From contig NZ_CP059973.1 of NCBI RefSeq assembly GCF_009193295.2, forward strand, positions 2,976,001 through 3,040,000: 64,000 nucleotides of DNA. The letters are read 5' to 3'. Under the pieces are notes generated by a model. The model was not told the DNA's origin, did not search any database, and saw only the letters and a program-made list of their open reading frames with translations. Position 1 is the stretch's first letter. Each line of letters starts with the position of its first letter. This document shows, piece by piece, positions 26,299 through 35,662 of the stretch. The stretch comes from Bacteroides luhongzhouii. GTDB taxonomy: Bacteria > Bacteroidota > Bacteroidia > Bacteroidales > Bacteroidaceae. The position numbers were made by a program, and so were the translations under genes.

Positions 26299-28248
26299 AT
26301 GAATGAAAATACCATGAATCGAATGAAACATTTATTTTGTGTTCTTTTACTAGCAGCTTTAGGAAGTTTTTCTTTCAAGGCAAACGCTTACACCGAACGC
26401 AATATGCTGCAAAAAGCGGCAGACGAAACTACGTTAAAAAACGTGTTGGTAATGAAACAAGCATGGGTGCCTTATCCAGCTTATACAGATCGTGCCGCCT
26501 GGGATTCTTTGATGGGCCCCAATAAGCAACGCCTCATCGAAGCCGGTGAAAAACTCCTCGACTATAAATGGCAACTGATACCTGCCACTGCTTATCTGGA
26601 ATACGAACGTAGTGGTAACCGTAAAATAATGGAAGTTCCTTATGACGCCAACCGCCAAGCACTTAACGCCTTGATGCTCGCCGAACTGGCCGAAGGGAAA
26701 GGACGTTTTATCGACCAACTACTGAACGGAGCATATATGAGCTGTGAAATGAATTCATGGGTTTTATCCGCACACTTGCCGCGTCAGAGTAGCAAACGTT
26801 CACTTCCCGACTTCCGCGAACAGATTATCGACCTCGGCTCAGGCGGATATGGAGCTTTAATGGCCTGGGTACACTATTTCTTTCGTAAGCCATTCGACAA
26901 AATCAATCCCGTAGTATCCTTGCAAATGCGTAAAGCAATCAAAGAACGTATTCTTGATCCGTACATGAACGACGATGAAATGTGGTGGATGGCTTTTAAC
27001 TGGAAACCGGGAGAAATCATCAACAACTGGAATCCCTGGTGTAACTCTAATGCCCTGCAATGTTTCTTACTGATGGAGAACAATAAGGATAAGTTGGCAA
27101 AAGCTGTTTATCGTTCCATGCAGTCAGTCGATAAGTTTATCAACTTTGTGAAATCCGATGGGGCCTGTGAAGAGGGAACCTCTTACTGGGGACATGCCGC
27201 CGGAAAGCTCTATGACTATTTGCAGATACTCTCTGATGGCACAGGTGGCAAACTGTCTCTGTTCAATGAACCGATGATCCGCCGGATGGGAGAATATATG
27301 TCCCGCTCGTATGTCGGCAATGGCTGGGTGGTGAATTTTGCTGATGCATCGGCACAAGGCGGGGGCGATCCTTTGTTAATCTATCGGTACGGTAAAGCTG
27401 TAAACAGCGATGAAATGATGCATTTTGCCGCTTACCTGCTGAATGGAAGAAAACCGTATGCTACCATGGGCAACGATGCTTTCCGTTCGCTTCAATCTCT
27501 ACTCTGCTGTAATGAGCTGGCTAAAGCAACTCCGAAACATGATATGCCGGATGTAACCTGGTATCCCGAAACGGAATTCTGCTATATGAAGAACAAGAAC
27601 GGTATGTTCATTGCCGCTAAAGGCGGATTTAATAACGAAAGCCATAACCACAATGATGTAGGAACCTTTTCTTTATACGTAAATACAATTCCTGTGATTA
27701 TTGATGCCGGTGTAGGTACATATACCAAACAGACGTTCGGTAAAGACCGCTATACCATTTGGACCATGCAGAGCAACTATCATAACTTGCCGATGATTAA
27801 CGGAGTACCGCAGAAATTCGGGCAGGAGTATAAAGCTACAAACACTGCTTGTAATGAGAAGAAGCGGATGTTCTCTACGGATATAGCTACTGCTTATCCG
27901 GCAGAAGCGAAAGTGAAAAGCTGGGTTCGCTCTTATGTTCTTGATGATAAAAAACTCATTATTGGTGATATTTATACGTTGGATGAGGCTATTGCTCCTA
28001 ATCAAATGAACTTTTTAACTTGGGGCAATGTGACTTTCCCGTCAGCCGGAAAAATCCGTATTGAAGTAAAGGGACAAAAGGTAGAAATGCACTATCCGTC
28101 GCAGTTTAAAGCCGAACTGGAAACAATCAAACTGGATGATCCGCGCCTGTCTAACGTATGGGGTAAGGAGATTTACCGTATCACACTAAAGACTGAAGAA
28201 AAGAAAGTGACTGGTAAATATGGATTTGTTATTCAACAAGTGAAGTAG
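26299..28248 (+). CDS. Heparinase II/III-like polysaccharide lyase, secreted
   Basis: This 649-residue protein has a signal peptide (cleavage near FKANA). It shows the two-domain layout of heparinase II/III-like lyases. The alpha/alpha toroid fills the N-terminal half (motifs MNDDEMWWMAFNWKPGEIIN, WNPWCNSNALQC). A C-terminal beta-sandwich carries the Hepar_II_III signature HNHNDVGTFSLY. Such enzymes cleave uronic-acid polysaccharides, e.g. heparan sulfate, by beta-elimination. The closest lyase family (PL12, PL15 or PL21) cannot be fixed by eye. No SusC/SusD pair or sulfatase is nearby, so it lies outside a recognisable polysaccharide-utilisation locus. ATG at 26314 is an alternative start. 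Confidence 0.85.
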   Translation: MNENTMNRMKHLFCVLLLAALGSFSFKANAYTERNMLQKAADETTLKNVLVMKQAWVPYPAYTDRAAWDSLMGPNKQRLIEAGEKLLDYKWQLIPATAYLEYERSGNRKIMEVPYDANRQALNALMLAELAEGKGRFIDQLLNGAYMSCEMNSWVLSAHLPRQSSKRSLPDFREQIIDLGSGGYGALMAWVHYFFRKPFDKINPVVSLQMRKAIKERILDPYMNDDEMWWMAFNWKPGEIINNWNPWCNSNALQCFLLMENNKDKLAKAVYRSMQSVDKFINFVKSDGACEEGTSYWGHAAGKLYDYLQILSDGTGGKLSLFNEPMIRRMGEYMSRSYVGNGWVVNFADASAQGGGDPLLIYRYGKAVNSDEMMHFAAYLLNGRKPYATMGNDAFRSLQSLLCCNELAKATPKHDMPDVTWYPETEFCYMKNKNGMFIAAKGGFNNESHNHNDVGTFSLYVNTIPVIIDAGVGTYTKQTFGKDRYTIWTMQSNYHNLPMINGVPQKFGQEYKATNTACNEKKRMFSTDIATAYPAEAKVKSWVRSYVLDDKKLIIGDIYTLDEAIAPNQMNFLTWGNVTFPSAGKIRIEVKGQKVEMHYPSQFKAELETIKLDDPRLSNVWGKEIYRITLKTEEKKVTGKYGFVIQQVK

Positions 28249-28307
28249 GATGAAATAGATTTTTAAAGCTAGAAAAAATAAAGTATAAACAATTAAATCA
28301 CAGTAAG

Positions 28308-29009
28308 ATGAAAAAAGTGTTATTTGCCGGCCTTTTGGTCCTTGCAGGAGTAAGCGTAAGTGCGCAGAACCTGATAAAAAACGAAAAATTCGCCACTGAA
28401 GTGAAGACTAAAGTGACTAATGCCAACAAAGCTACCGCAGGAGAGTGGTTTATCATGAATAATGAAGCCGACGGAGTAACTACTATTGCCTGGGAAGAAA
28501 CAGGAGATGCCAAATATCCGAACGCAATGAAATTGGATAACTCCGGTGCTGAAAAGAATCTCTCTTGGTATAAGGCTTTCTTGGGACAACGTATTACCGA
28601 TGGTTTGGACAAAGGTATCTATGTTCTTACTTTCTATGCAAAAGCTAAAGAAGCCGGAACTCCGGTTAGTGTATACATCAAGCAGACCAATGAAGAAAAG
28701 AACGATAATGGCAAGTACAATACTACTTTCTTCATGCGTAGAGACTATGATGCAGACGCTCAACCGAATGCTTCGGGCGCACAGTATAATTTTAAAATTA
28801 AAGATGCTGGTAAATGGACTAAAGTAGTAGTTTATTATGATATGGGACAGGTGGTTAATGCCATTAGCAGCAAGAAAGCAAATGCTAACTTGGAAGTATC
28901 TGATACAGACGATGATGCTGCTATTCTGAAAGATTGTTATGTGGCTATTCTTTCTCAGAACAAAGGCGGTGTTGTAGAAATCAGCGACGTGACATTGAAA
29001 AAGAAATAA
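28308..29009 (+). CDS. Secreted beta-sandwich protein, possible carbohydrate-binding module
   Basis: This 233-residue protein has a signal peptide (cleavage after SVSAQ). The rest looks like one beta-sandwich: NLIKNEKF at the mature N-terminus, GIYVLTFYAKAKEAGTPVSVYI in the middle, and ISDVTLKK at the end. This pattern is usual for galactose-binding-like CBM folds. It lies 59 bp after the lyase and is probably cotranscribed, so it may help bind the same glycan. The binding function is inference. Confidence 0.75.
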   Translation: MKKVLFAGLLVLAGVSVSAQNLIKNEKFATEVKTKVTNANKATAGEWFIMNNEADGVTTIAWEETGDAKYPNAMKLDNSGAEKNLSWYKAFLGQRITDGLDKGIYVLTFYAKAKEAGTPVSVYIKQTNEEKNDNGKYNTTFFMRRDYDADAQPNASGAQYNFKIKDAGKWTKVVVYYDMGQVVNAISSKKANANLEVSDTDDDAAILKDCYVAILSQNKGGVVEISDVTLKKK

Positions 29010-29042
29010 AGAGTAAAGGATTTAATATAGTAGGTTAACAAA

Positions 29043-29082
29043 AAATAGGGCAGTGAAGTAGTGATACTTTGTTGCCCTATTT
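29043..29082. terminator. Intrinsic terminator after the CBM-like gene
   Basis: The arms AAATAGGGCA (29043-29052) and TGCCCTATTT (29073-29082) pair perfectly over 10 bp. A runs lie to the left and T-rich sequence to the right. A second stem (29113-29124 / 29130-29141) just before the convergent peptidase gene ends in TTTT. Confidence 0.75.
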
Positions 29083-29151
29083 CTTTTGTTATATGGATAA
29101 AAGGATGTATGAACAGTCAATCCCCTGTCGGGATTGATTGTTTTATGCGAT

Positions 29152-30330
29152 TTACTGAATACCGAGTTTCTTTTTCAGTTCCTTTGGCAGAGAATCTTTG
29201 TGTACCATCACACAGATTGTTTTAGCACGTACATAGCTTTCAGACATATTCAGATAGCCTCCGGATTTGTTGCTTTCCGCTCCCCAGGAATTCTTGGTGA
29301 TATAATATTTAGTACCATTCTGGTCTTTCACAATACCGGTGATGTGCATCAGGTGGTCGTCAGTTGTCACAAACTTCTCGTAGCCATCCTGACGGATTTC
29401 CGGTGTTACATTGATTTCCGGATAAGGATGTTCAAACTTGAACACTTCCTCCATACGTTCGTATTTAGGCATTTTTTCGAAACGCGCACGGTCGGTAGTC
29501 GAGTAATCTTTCACGTCCTCCACTTGCGGGTTGATGGCGATTCCGTTTTTGAAAGAGAAACCCTGTTCGCTTACGTCACCGTCCCAACATACGGTATATC
29601 CTTTGTTCAGTGCATAGTCGATAGCCCCGATCAGTTCGTCCAACGGAAGATTATACATCGGCTGGTTTTCCCAGTTGTCGGGAACTTCAGGTGAGAATGT
29701 CTCATAATAAGGCTTGTGAGTGAAACTGGTCAGCTCAACATAATCATCCATATTCAATCCCAGACTTTCTGTGAAAGATTGAGGAGTATATTCTTTTCCT
29801 TTATAAGTGAACTTTTCGGGAAGCTTACCCAGATAAATATCGAACAGATTATTAATAAGCGCATCAAATTGCGGAGTACGCTTTTTAGAAGCGATATTTG
29901 CGTCTACCAATGCTTTGAGGTAGCGTGACAATGCTCCGTGATTGTGGTCTTTGTTATCGCCCGGCAATCCGGTGTACACTTCTTCCGGAACGATTCCCGC
30001 TTTCTTATAAGCGTTTTTGAAAGTGTGCGCCAAACTTCCTTCACTGATACTTCCTTTACCACGACGGAGATAATTGTCTTCCAGCTGATTCATGTACTTT
30101 TGGCGAACGATAAACATTTCTGAGAGATCATATTCTCCTTTTCCCATTCGGAGCAGTTCCGACTCCATGAAAGAAGCAGTGGCAAAGCACCAGCAAGTTC
30201 CTGTGGAACCCTGATCTTTGACAGGTGTTGCTTTGTGAGATACAACGGTTGTGAACTCATAACCGGGTGTTTGTGCAAAAGAGGTTACGGTCAATAAGAG
30301 GAGCGCAACCGACATAAATAGTTTCTTCAT
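29152..30330 (-). CDS. C1 (papain-type) family cysteine peptidase, exported
   Basis: This 392-residue peptidase is related to bleomycin hydrolase / aminopeptidase C. A signal peptide (VTSFAQT) exports it, unlike cytoplasmic PepC. The catalytic cysteine lies in QGSTGTCWCFATASF, with the histidine in HLMHITGIV and the asparagine in ITKNSWGAES. The ATG at 30330 was chosen because the promoter element at 30357-30365 overlaps the longer frame that starts at 30360. It stands alone, convergent with the CBM-like gene. Confidence 0.9.
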   Translation of the reverse strand: MKKLFMSVALLLLTVTSFAQTPGYEFTTVVSHKATPVKDQGSTGTCWCFATASFMESELLRMGKGEYDLSEMFIVRQKYMNQLEDNYLRRGKGSISEGSLAHTFKNAYKKAGIVPEEVYTGLPGDNKDHNHGALSRYLKALVDANIASKKRTPQFDALINNLFDIYLGKLPEKFTYKGKEYTPQSFTESLGLNMDDYVELTSFTHKPYYETFSPEVPDNWENQPMYNLPLDELIGAIDYALNKGYTVCWDGDVSEQGFSFKNGIAINPQVEDVKDYSTTDRARFEKMPKYERMEEVFKFEHPYPEINVTPEIRQDGYEKFVTTDDHLMHITGIVKDQNGTKYYITKNSWGAESNKSGGYLNMSESYVRAKTICVMVHKDSLPKELKKKLGIQ

Positions 30331-30356
30331 AATGTGCTTTATTATCTTTACATTTT

Positions 30357-30365
30357 GCAAATGTA
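30357..30365 (-). promoter_or_regulatory. -7 promoter element for the C1 peptidase
   Basis: On the minus strand this reads TACATTTGC, matching TAnnTTTGY, 27 nt before the ATG at 30330. Confidence 0.6.
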
Positions 30366-30400
30366 TAAAAAAAGCGAGGATACTCGAAAGTTCCTCGCTC
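30366..30400 (-). terminator. Intrinsic terminator of the 45-residue small ORF
   Basis: The arms at 30373-30380 and 30392-30399 (AGCGAGGA / TCCTCGCT) form an 8-bp stem. Read on the minus strand it is followed by a run of seven T. It lies 27 bp after the small ORF stop. Confidence 0.75.
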
Positions 30401-30426
30401 TATTTTATTATAATTAGTGTGTTTAT

Positions 30427-30564
30427 TTACATGGCAACCTGCTGTGACAGCAGTTTTTGGAGTTTACCGTTCAATGTTTGGCACATAGCACCATTTCCCA
30501 TTGCTTGATAGCGTTTAATACGGTACTGTAACATCATAATTTTTTCATTTGCATTCTTTTTCAT
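30427..30564 (-). CDS. Small 45-residue basic protein
   Basis: The ORF is ATG to TAA, 46 codons. It begins MKKNANEKIMMLQYRIKRY, continues through AMGNGAMCQTLNGKL, and ends QQVAM. An A/G-rich AGAGGAAAC stretch lies about 7 nt before the ATG, and a strong terminator follows the stop, so it looks like a real transcription unit. It is helical and basic, with one cysteine and no membrane segment. The function is unknown. It occupies the gap between the C1 peptidase and transglutaminase genes. Confidence 0.6.
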   Translation of the reverse strand: MKKNANEKIMMLQYRIKRYQAMGNGAMCQTLNGKLQKLLSQQVAM

Positions 30565-30839
30565 AATTTGTTTCCTCTTTTTTTGCCCTCCACGTTTTGA
30601 AGAGCGGTTTTACATCTTGTTTTCTCTAATAACACTGCAAAGATACGAATTGTTTTTGAATTATATGCTGTAGAACATAAAAATCTTCTTTTTCTTTTGA
30701 ATTTTCTTTTTATAAGGGTCCGAACACGGTCTATATTACAAACCTGTTACAAAACTCCCGTAATTTCCCGTCAATGACAATATTATTCTTATCTATCACA
30801 TTTTTATGTACTTATCTAGGCATTCAGAAAATATTCTTG

Positions 30840-30848
30840 TATTTTTGT
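30840..30848 (+). promoter_or_regulatory. -7 promoter element for the transglutaminase-like gene
   Basis: TATTTTTGT matches TAnnTTTGY and lies 41 nt upstream of the ATG at 30889. Confidence 0.5.
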
Positions 30849-30888
30849 CAGTCAGCAGCCTTATTAATAGAATAAACCAAACACTTAT

Positions 30889-33615
30889 ATGAAAACATTC
30901 ACCCATCTTTTATGCGTCCTGATTTTGTCGATTGTGTTGTTTGCTTGTAACAATACTCATTTCCTCAAAGAAGAATCTTACCGGAATCAAGTAGCTCATG
31001 ACTTTGAGCGGAAGAAACAGGCGCTTCCTCATGGAGACTTATTTGCGATCTTTGGTGATTCCGCTCTGTCAGTGTACGAGCGCGAAGCATTGATGTTTCT
31101 CTACGCTTATATGCCGATAGGGGATGTGACGGACTATCCGGGAGATTATTACTTGGAGAATGTCCGGCTGTCGAAGCAGACACGTGACGAGATGTCTTGG
31201 GGAAAAGCGATTCCCGATGAAGTGTTCCGCCATTTTGTTCTGCCGATCCGGGTGAATAACGAGAATCTGGACGATTCTCGCCGTGTCTTTTATGGCGAAC
31301 TAAAAGACCGGGTGAAAGAATTGCCGATGAAAGACGCGATATTGGAGGTGAATCACTGGTGTCACGAGAAAGTAGTCTATCGTCCGAGTGACGCGCGTAC
31401 CAGCTCACCATTGGCATCAGTCAAAACAGCGTATGGACGTTGTGGCGAAGAGTCTACATTTACGGTGGCTGCGCTCCGGGCAGTCGGTATTCCGGCACGG
31501 CAAGTGTATACACCCCGTTGGGCGCATACGGATGATAACCATGCTTGGGTGGAAGCATGGGCGGATGGACATTGGTACTTCTTCGGAGCTTGTGAGCCGG
31601 AACCGGTTTTGAACCTGGGATGGTTCAATGCCCCTGCCAGTCGGGGAATGTTGATGCATACCAAGGTTTTCGGACGTTACAACGGTCCGGAAGAGATCAT
31701 GCTTGAAACACCCAATTACACAGAAATCAATGTGATTGATAATTATGCCCCTACTGCCAAAGCTATCGTAACGGTGACGGATGCCGAAGGTAAACCGGTG
31801 GCAGATGCCAAAGTCGAATTTAAGATATACAATTATGCGGAGTTCTATACAGTAGCCACGAAATATACAGATGCAGAGGGGAAAGCCAGCCTGACTGCCG
31901 GCAAAGGAGATATGTTGGTTTGGGCATCCCGCGACGGACAATTTGGTTATGCCAAAATCTCATTTGGAAAAGATGATGCACTGCAACTCTCTTTAAATAG
32001 GAAAGAAGGTGAAGCCTATTCCTTGCCTATGGATTTTGTACCTCCGGTGGAAGGAGCGAATATTCCCGAGGTCACTCCCGAACAACGGGCGGAGAATGAT
32101 CGGCGGATGGCGCAGGAAGATTCAATCCGCAATGCGTACGTGGCAACAATGATGACGGAAAAACAGGCCAAAGATTGGATAGATAAACTATATGGAAATG
32201 CTTTACAACCGGAAAAGAAAGAAGAACTGGTAAACTTCCTGGTTGCTTCGCGAGGAAATCACCAAACCTTGAAAGACTTCCTTTCGTCTATCAGAAAAGA
32301 GAAAGATGCTGTTTCGTGGGAAGAAATACGAGCCATGTGGATATTAGAGAGCCTTTCGGCTAAAGATCTCCGAGATGTAACTCTGGATATATTGAATGAC
32401 CATTTGCTGACTAATATCTCGGATTGGGAGAAGATAGAGACTGATTTATTTAAAAGGATGTACCTCAATCCTCCTCGTATAGCCAATGAAATGTTGACTC
32501 CTTATAAAAAGGAACTTTGTGAAGCCATTGAGAAAACAGTGTACCAGTCTGTGCCTGATAGCATGAAACATGATCCTAAAGTATTAATAGAATGGTGCAG
32601 AAAAGAGATTAAAATCAATAATGAACTGAATTCCCAACAGATTCCTATCTCTCCGATGGGAGTCTGGAAAGCACGGGTGGCTGATGAAAAGTCGCGTGAT
32701 ATTTTCTTTGTGGCAGCTTACCGGAGCATGGGGTGGGCATCCGCCGCCTGGATTGATGAAGTGACAGGAAAAGTGCAGATTCTAAATAAAGAATTAGTTA
32801 AGGAAGATGTCAACTTTGATACGGCAGAATCTACCCAATCCCGAAAGGGAGTATTGCAAGCGACTTACACGCCTATCCGTTCAGTGGAAGATCCTAAATA
32901 TTATTCGCATTTCACTCTTTCCAAATTTAAAAACGGCACATTCCAGCTGCTTAATTATGACGAAGGGGAGACGGATATGGGCGATGGAACTACCTGGTAT
33001 AATCTGTTAAGATACGGAAGAGAGTTTGACGAAGGTTATTATATGATGGTGACCGGAACCCGTCTGGCAAGTGGAGCGGTGCTTTCCAACAGTACGTTCT
33101 TTACTGTAGAACCCGGTAAGACAACCACCGTTGACCTTGTGATGCGTGAAAGCAAAGACCAGGTGCAAGTGATCGGAAATTTTAATTCGGAAGCGACCTA
33201 TCACCCGGTGGGCAGCACTGAACAGCAGAGTATTTTGCAAACCTGCGGGCGTGGCTATTTTGTAGTAGCTGTGCTTGGGGTAGGACAGGAACCTACCAAT
33301 CATGCACTAAGAGATATAGCCGCTTTGGGCAATGACTTCGAACAATGGGGGCGTAAGATGGTCTTTCTTTTTCCTTCGGAAGAACAATACAAGAAATTTA
33401 ATGCCGACGAATTCAAAGGACTTCCGTCGACCATCACTTACGGTATTGATATTGATGATAGCATCCGCAAGGAAATTGTGCGGGCTATGAACTTGAACAA
33501 TTCCATTTTGCCGGTATTTATTATTGCAGATACATTTAATAGGGTAGTCTTTGTTTCTCAAGGATATACAATCGGTTTAGGTGAGCAATTGATGAAAGTT
33601 GTACATGGTTTGTAG
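30889..33615 (+). CDS. Transglutaminase-like domain lipoprotein
   Basis: This 908-residue lipoprotein (lipobox VLFACNN) has a transglutaminase-like core at about 145-250. The catalytic Cys is in AYGRCGEES, the His in DDNHAWVEAW, and the acidic partner region is ADGHWYFFGACEPEP. A carboxypeptidase-regulatory-like beta domain (VTVTDAEGKPVADAKVEF) follows at about 300-370. A helical region and a C-terminal thioredoxin-like segment (VVAVLGVGQEPTNHALRDI) complete it. Such bacterial proteins are mostly thought to be peptidases or peptide-processing enzymes. The substrate is unknown. Confidence 0.87.
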   Translation: MKTFTHLLCVLILSIVLFACNNTHFLKEESYRNQVAHDFERKKQALPHGDLFAIFGDSALSVYEREALMFLYAYMPIGDVTDYPGDYYLENVRLSKQTRDEMSWGKAIPDEVFRHFVLPIRVNNENLDDSRRVFYGELKDRVKELPMKDAILEVNHWCHEKVVYRPSDARTSSPLASVKTAYGRCGEESTFTVAALRAVGIPARQVYTPRWAHTDDNHAWVEAWADGHWYFFGACEPEPVLNLGWFNAPASRGMLMHTKVFGRYNGPEEIMLETPNYTEINVIDNYAPTAKAIVTVTDAEGKPVADAKVEFKIYNYAEFYTVATKYTDAEGKASLTAGKGDMLVWASRDGQFGYAKISFGKDDALQLSLNRKEGEAYSLPMDFVPPVEGANIPEVTPEQRAENDRRMAQEDSIRNAYVATMMTEKQAKDWIDKLYGNALQPEKKEELVNFLVASRGNHQTLKDFLSSIRKEKDAVSWEEIRAMWILESLSAKDLRDVTLDILNDHLLTNISDWEKIETDLFKRMYLNPPRIANEMLTPYKKELCEAIEKTVYQSVPDSMKHDPKVLIEWCRKEIKINNELNSQQIPISPMGVWKARVADEKSRDIFFVAAYRSMGWASAAWIDEVTGKVQILNKELVKEDVNFDTAESTQSRKGVLQATYTPIRSVEDPKYYSHFTLSKFKNGTFQLLNYDEGETDMGDGTTWYNLLRYGREFDEGYYMMVTGTRLASGAVLSNSTFFTVEPGKTTTVDLVMRESKDQVQVIGNFNSEATYHPVGSTEQQSILQTCGRGYFVVAVLGVGQEPTNHALRDIAALGNDFEQWGRKMVFLFPSEEQYKKFNADEFKGLPSTITYGIDIDDSIRKEIVRAMNLNNSILPVFIIADTFNRVVFVSQGYTIGLGEQLMKVVHGL

Positions 33616-33679
33616 GAAAGAGTCTGTATGAATAATCGTTAATTCTTGCCCTTAATGCTTTTTTTCGGAAAAGAATGAT

Positions 33680-33688
33680 TACGTTTGC
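33680..33688 (+). promoter_or_regulatory. -7 promoter element very close to the 33697 start
   Basis: TACGTTTGC matches TAnnTTTGY and ends only 8 nt before the ATG at 33697. Transcription would start at or next to the start codon. Confidence 0.5.
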
Positions 33689-33696
33689 AGCAAATT

Positions 33697-34134
33697 ATGA
33701 CTAAGTACATTTTTTGCATATTAGCATGCGCATTTCTGGTATTGGGATTTAGTAATGTTTCCGATAAAGAATTGCAGGGATTTCAGAAAGAAGCTGAAAT
33801 CTCGGCTAATGATATGCAATATACAGCAGAGTCATGTTGCCGCGTCTCTTCTGCCGGCTTCGATAAGTCAGGTAAAGATTCTCATTCGCAGTTTGTTGAC
33901 GAGACATCCAATTGTAAGGTTAGTGACTGCATTTTTGACAATATCTCTTTTCCGAGAAGCATTGTTCCTTTCAAGAACCTGAAGTTCAATACCAATACTG
34001 TCATTATACAGATATTGAGCTCTCTGAATGTTCTGCTTCCGGAGAACCGTTTGGGGCATACCGGCCTTAATGTTAATTACACTAAATATTCGTGTAAGTA
34101 TTACGTCTATACATTAGCGCATATTCTCATTTAG
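33697..34134 (+). CDS. Hypothetical exported protein
   Basis: This 145-residue protein begins with a hydrophobic signal-like segment (YIFCILACAFLVLGFS). No domain is recognised. The body contains several cysteines (SCCRVSS, NCKVSDCIF), which would suit disulfides outside the cytoplasm. The start at 33697 (MTKYIF) follows a close promoter element. It precedes the hdrC gene by 104 bp on the same strand, but nothing ties it to that complex. Confidence 0.6.
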   Translation: MTKYIFCILACAFLVLGFSNVSDKELQGFQKEAEISANDMQYTAESCCRVSSAGFDKSGKDSHSQFVDETSNCKVSDCIFDNISFPRSIVPFKNLKFNTNTVIIQILSSLNVLLPENRLGHTGLNVNYTKYSCKYYVYTLAHILI

Positions 34135-34238
34135 ACCCAATTCTTATCTTTAGGTAGGGTGTGGTGTGCCTATTATTCTGATCCCTCTCTGCCACTTTTT
34201 CCTTTATTTTATTTATTATCTATTTTATTCATGTCAAC

Positions 34239-34793
34239 ATGGAAAACAAAGAATGTATTTCCTGTGACTTGGAACAAAAGACGGGTATTGATGTGTCTTA
34301 TTGCTACCAGTGTGGTAAGTGTACGGCCGGATGTGTGTTGTCAGAGGAGATGGATTATGCTCCCAGCTATATTCTCCGGTTGTTGCAGACAAAAAATGCT
34401 CAAAATGACCGTCGTGTGTTAAGTTCCAATGCCATTTGGATTTGCTTGAGTTGCGAAAACTGTATTGCCCGGTGTCCTAAAGAGATCAACATTCCTGAAG
34501 TAATGGACTATCTGCGTGAGAGATCCCGTAAAGAAGGATGCATCAATAAAGAATCACGTCCTGTCGTAGCTTTTCACTCCGCTTTTCTCGAATCAGTGAA
34601 AAGAACGGGAAGGCTCTACGAAGTCGGATTGGTTGCAGGGTTTAAAGTCCGTACCTTACGTTTGACACAGGATTTGAATGTAGCTCCTGTTATGTTTGTC
34701 AAAGGGAAACTCAACCTTCTTCCGGAACGGGTAAAAGATGAGAATAAGATCAAAAAGATATTTGCACAAACCATTGAAAAGACTCAAAAGTAG
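34239..34793 (+). CDS. hdrC: Heterodisulfide reductase subunit C-like iron-sulfur protein
   Basis: This 184-residue soluble protein has two [4Fe-4S] ferredoxin-type motifs: CYQCGKCTAGC near residue 22 and CLSCENCIARCP near 70. These are followed by the helical region typical of HdrC. In HdrABC, HdrC wires electrons from HdrA to the active site in HdrB. It heads the seven-gene operon and is followed 2 bp later by hdrB. Confidence 0.9.
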   Translation: MENKECISCDLEQKTGIDVSYCYQCGKCTAGCVLSEEMDYAPSYILRLLQTKNAQNDRRVLSSNAIWICLSCENCIARCPKEINIPEVMDYLRERSRKEGCINKESRPVVAFHSAFLESVKRTGRLYEVGLVAGFKVRTLRLTQDLNVAPVMFVKGKLNLLPERVKDENKIKKIFAQTIEKTQK

Positions 34794-34795
34794 CT

Positions 34796-35662
34796 ATGAA
34801 AATAGGTTTCTATCCGGGATGTTCGCTAAACGGAACTTCTCGTGAATACAATGAATCAGTCAAAGCACTGGCACAGGTGATGGGACTCGAACTGATCGAG
34901 TTGAAAGACTGGAACTGTTGCGGTGCAACGGCAGCTCACTCCATGAGTAGAGAATTGTCTCTTGCCTTACCCACCCGTGTGCTGGCATTGGCGGAACAAC
35001 AGGGATTTCAAGAAATCGTTGTCCCCTGTGCTTCCTGTTACAATCGTTTGAGTGTTGCTCAACACGAATTAATGAACAATGAAGTATTGAAGGATGAAAT
35101 ACTGACTACAGTTGGAATGCGTTACCTTGGAAATGTGAAAATATTGAATGTCCTCCAGATGATAGAGAAATACATGCTGGATACATTAAAAGAGAAAATA
35201 GTACGTCCGTTCGCTCATCAAGTGGCTTGTTACTACGGTTGCTTGTTGGTGCGTCCCCATAAAATATTAAACTTCGACCGTCTGGAAGATCCGCAAAGCA
35301 TGGATAAAATCATGTCTCTGATTGGGGCGACTCCTATTGACTGGGCTTTTAAAACAGAGTGTTGCGGTGCCGGTTTATCCGTTTCCCGTACAGACCTGGT
35401 AGGACGTCTTTCCGGAAATATACTAAAAGATGCTGACGACCGGGGAGCAGAAGCTGTGGTTGTAGCTTGTCCGATGTGCCATTCCAATCTGGATATGCGT
35501 CGTCCTGCTATCAATAACTATCTGGCAAAACCTGTGACCATACCGGTTCTTTATATCACACAAGCTATCGGACTCGCTGTCGGACTGACTCCCAAAGAGT
35601 TGGGACTGGGTCGTCATTTTGTAGCTGTAAATTTGAAGGAGGCAGAAGTATGTCTAAAGTAG
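34796..35662 (+). CDS. hdrB: Heterodisulfide reductase subunit B-like protein (CCG domains)
   Basis: This 288-residue protein has both cysteine-rich CCG domains: DWNCCGATAAH with CASCYNRL in the N-half and TECCGAGLS with CPMCHSNL in the C-half. These motifs bind the paired non-cubane [4Fe-4S] clusters that split the disulfide substrate in methanogen HdrB. All the cysteines needed appear present. The natural disulfide in Bacteroides is unknown, because coenzyme M and B are not expected and DsrC is not encoded here. It overlaps hdrA by 13 bp. Confidence 0.9.
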   Translation: MKIGFYPGCSLNGTSREYNESVKALAQVMGLELIELKDWNCCGATAAHSMSRELSLALPTRVLALAEQQGFQEIVVPCASCYNRLSVAQHELMNNEVLKDEILTTVGMRYLGNVKILNVLQMIEKYMLDTLKEKIVRPFAHQVACYYGCLLVRPHKILNFDRLEDPQSMDKIMSLIGATPIDWAFKTECCGAGLSVSRTDLVGRLSGNILKDADDRGAEAVVVACPMCHSNLDMRRPAINNYLAKPVTIPVLYITQAIGLAVGLTPKELGLGRHFVAVNLKEAEVCLK

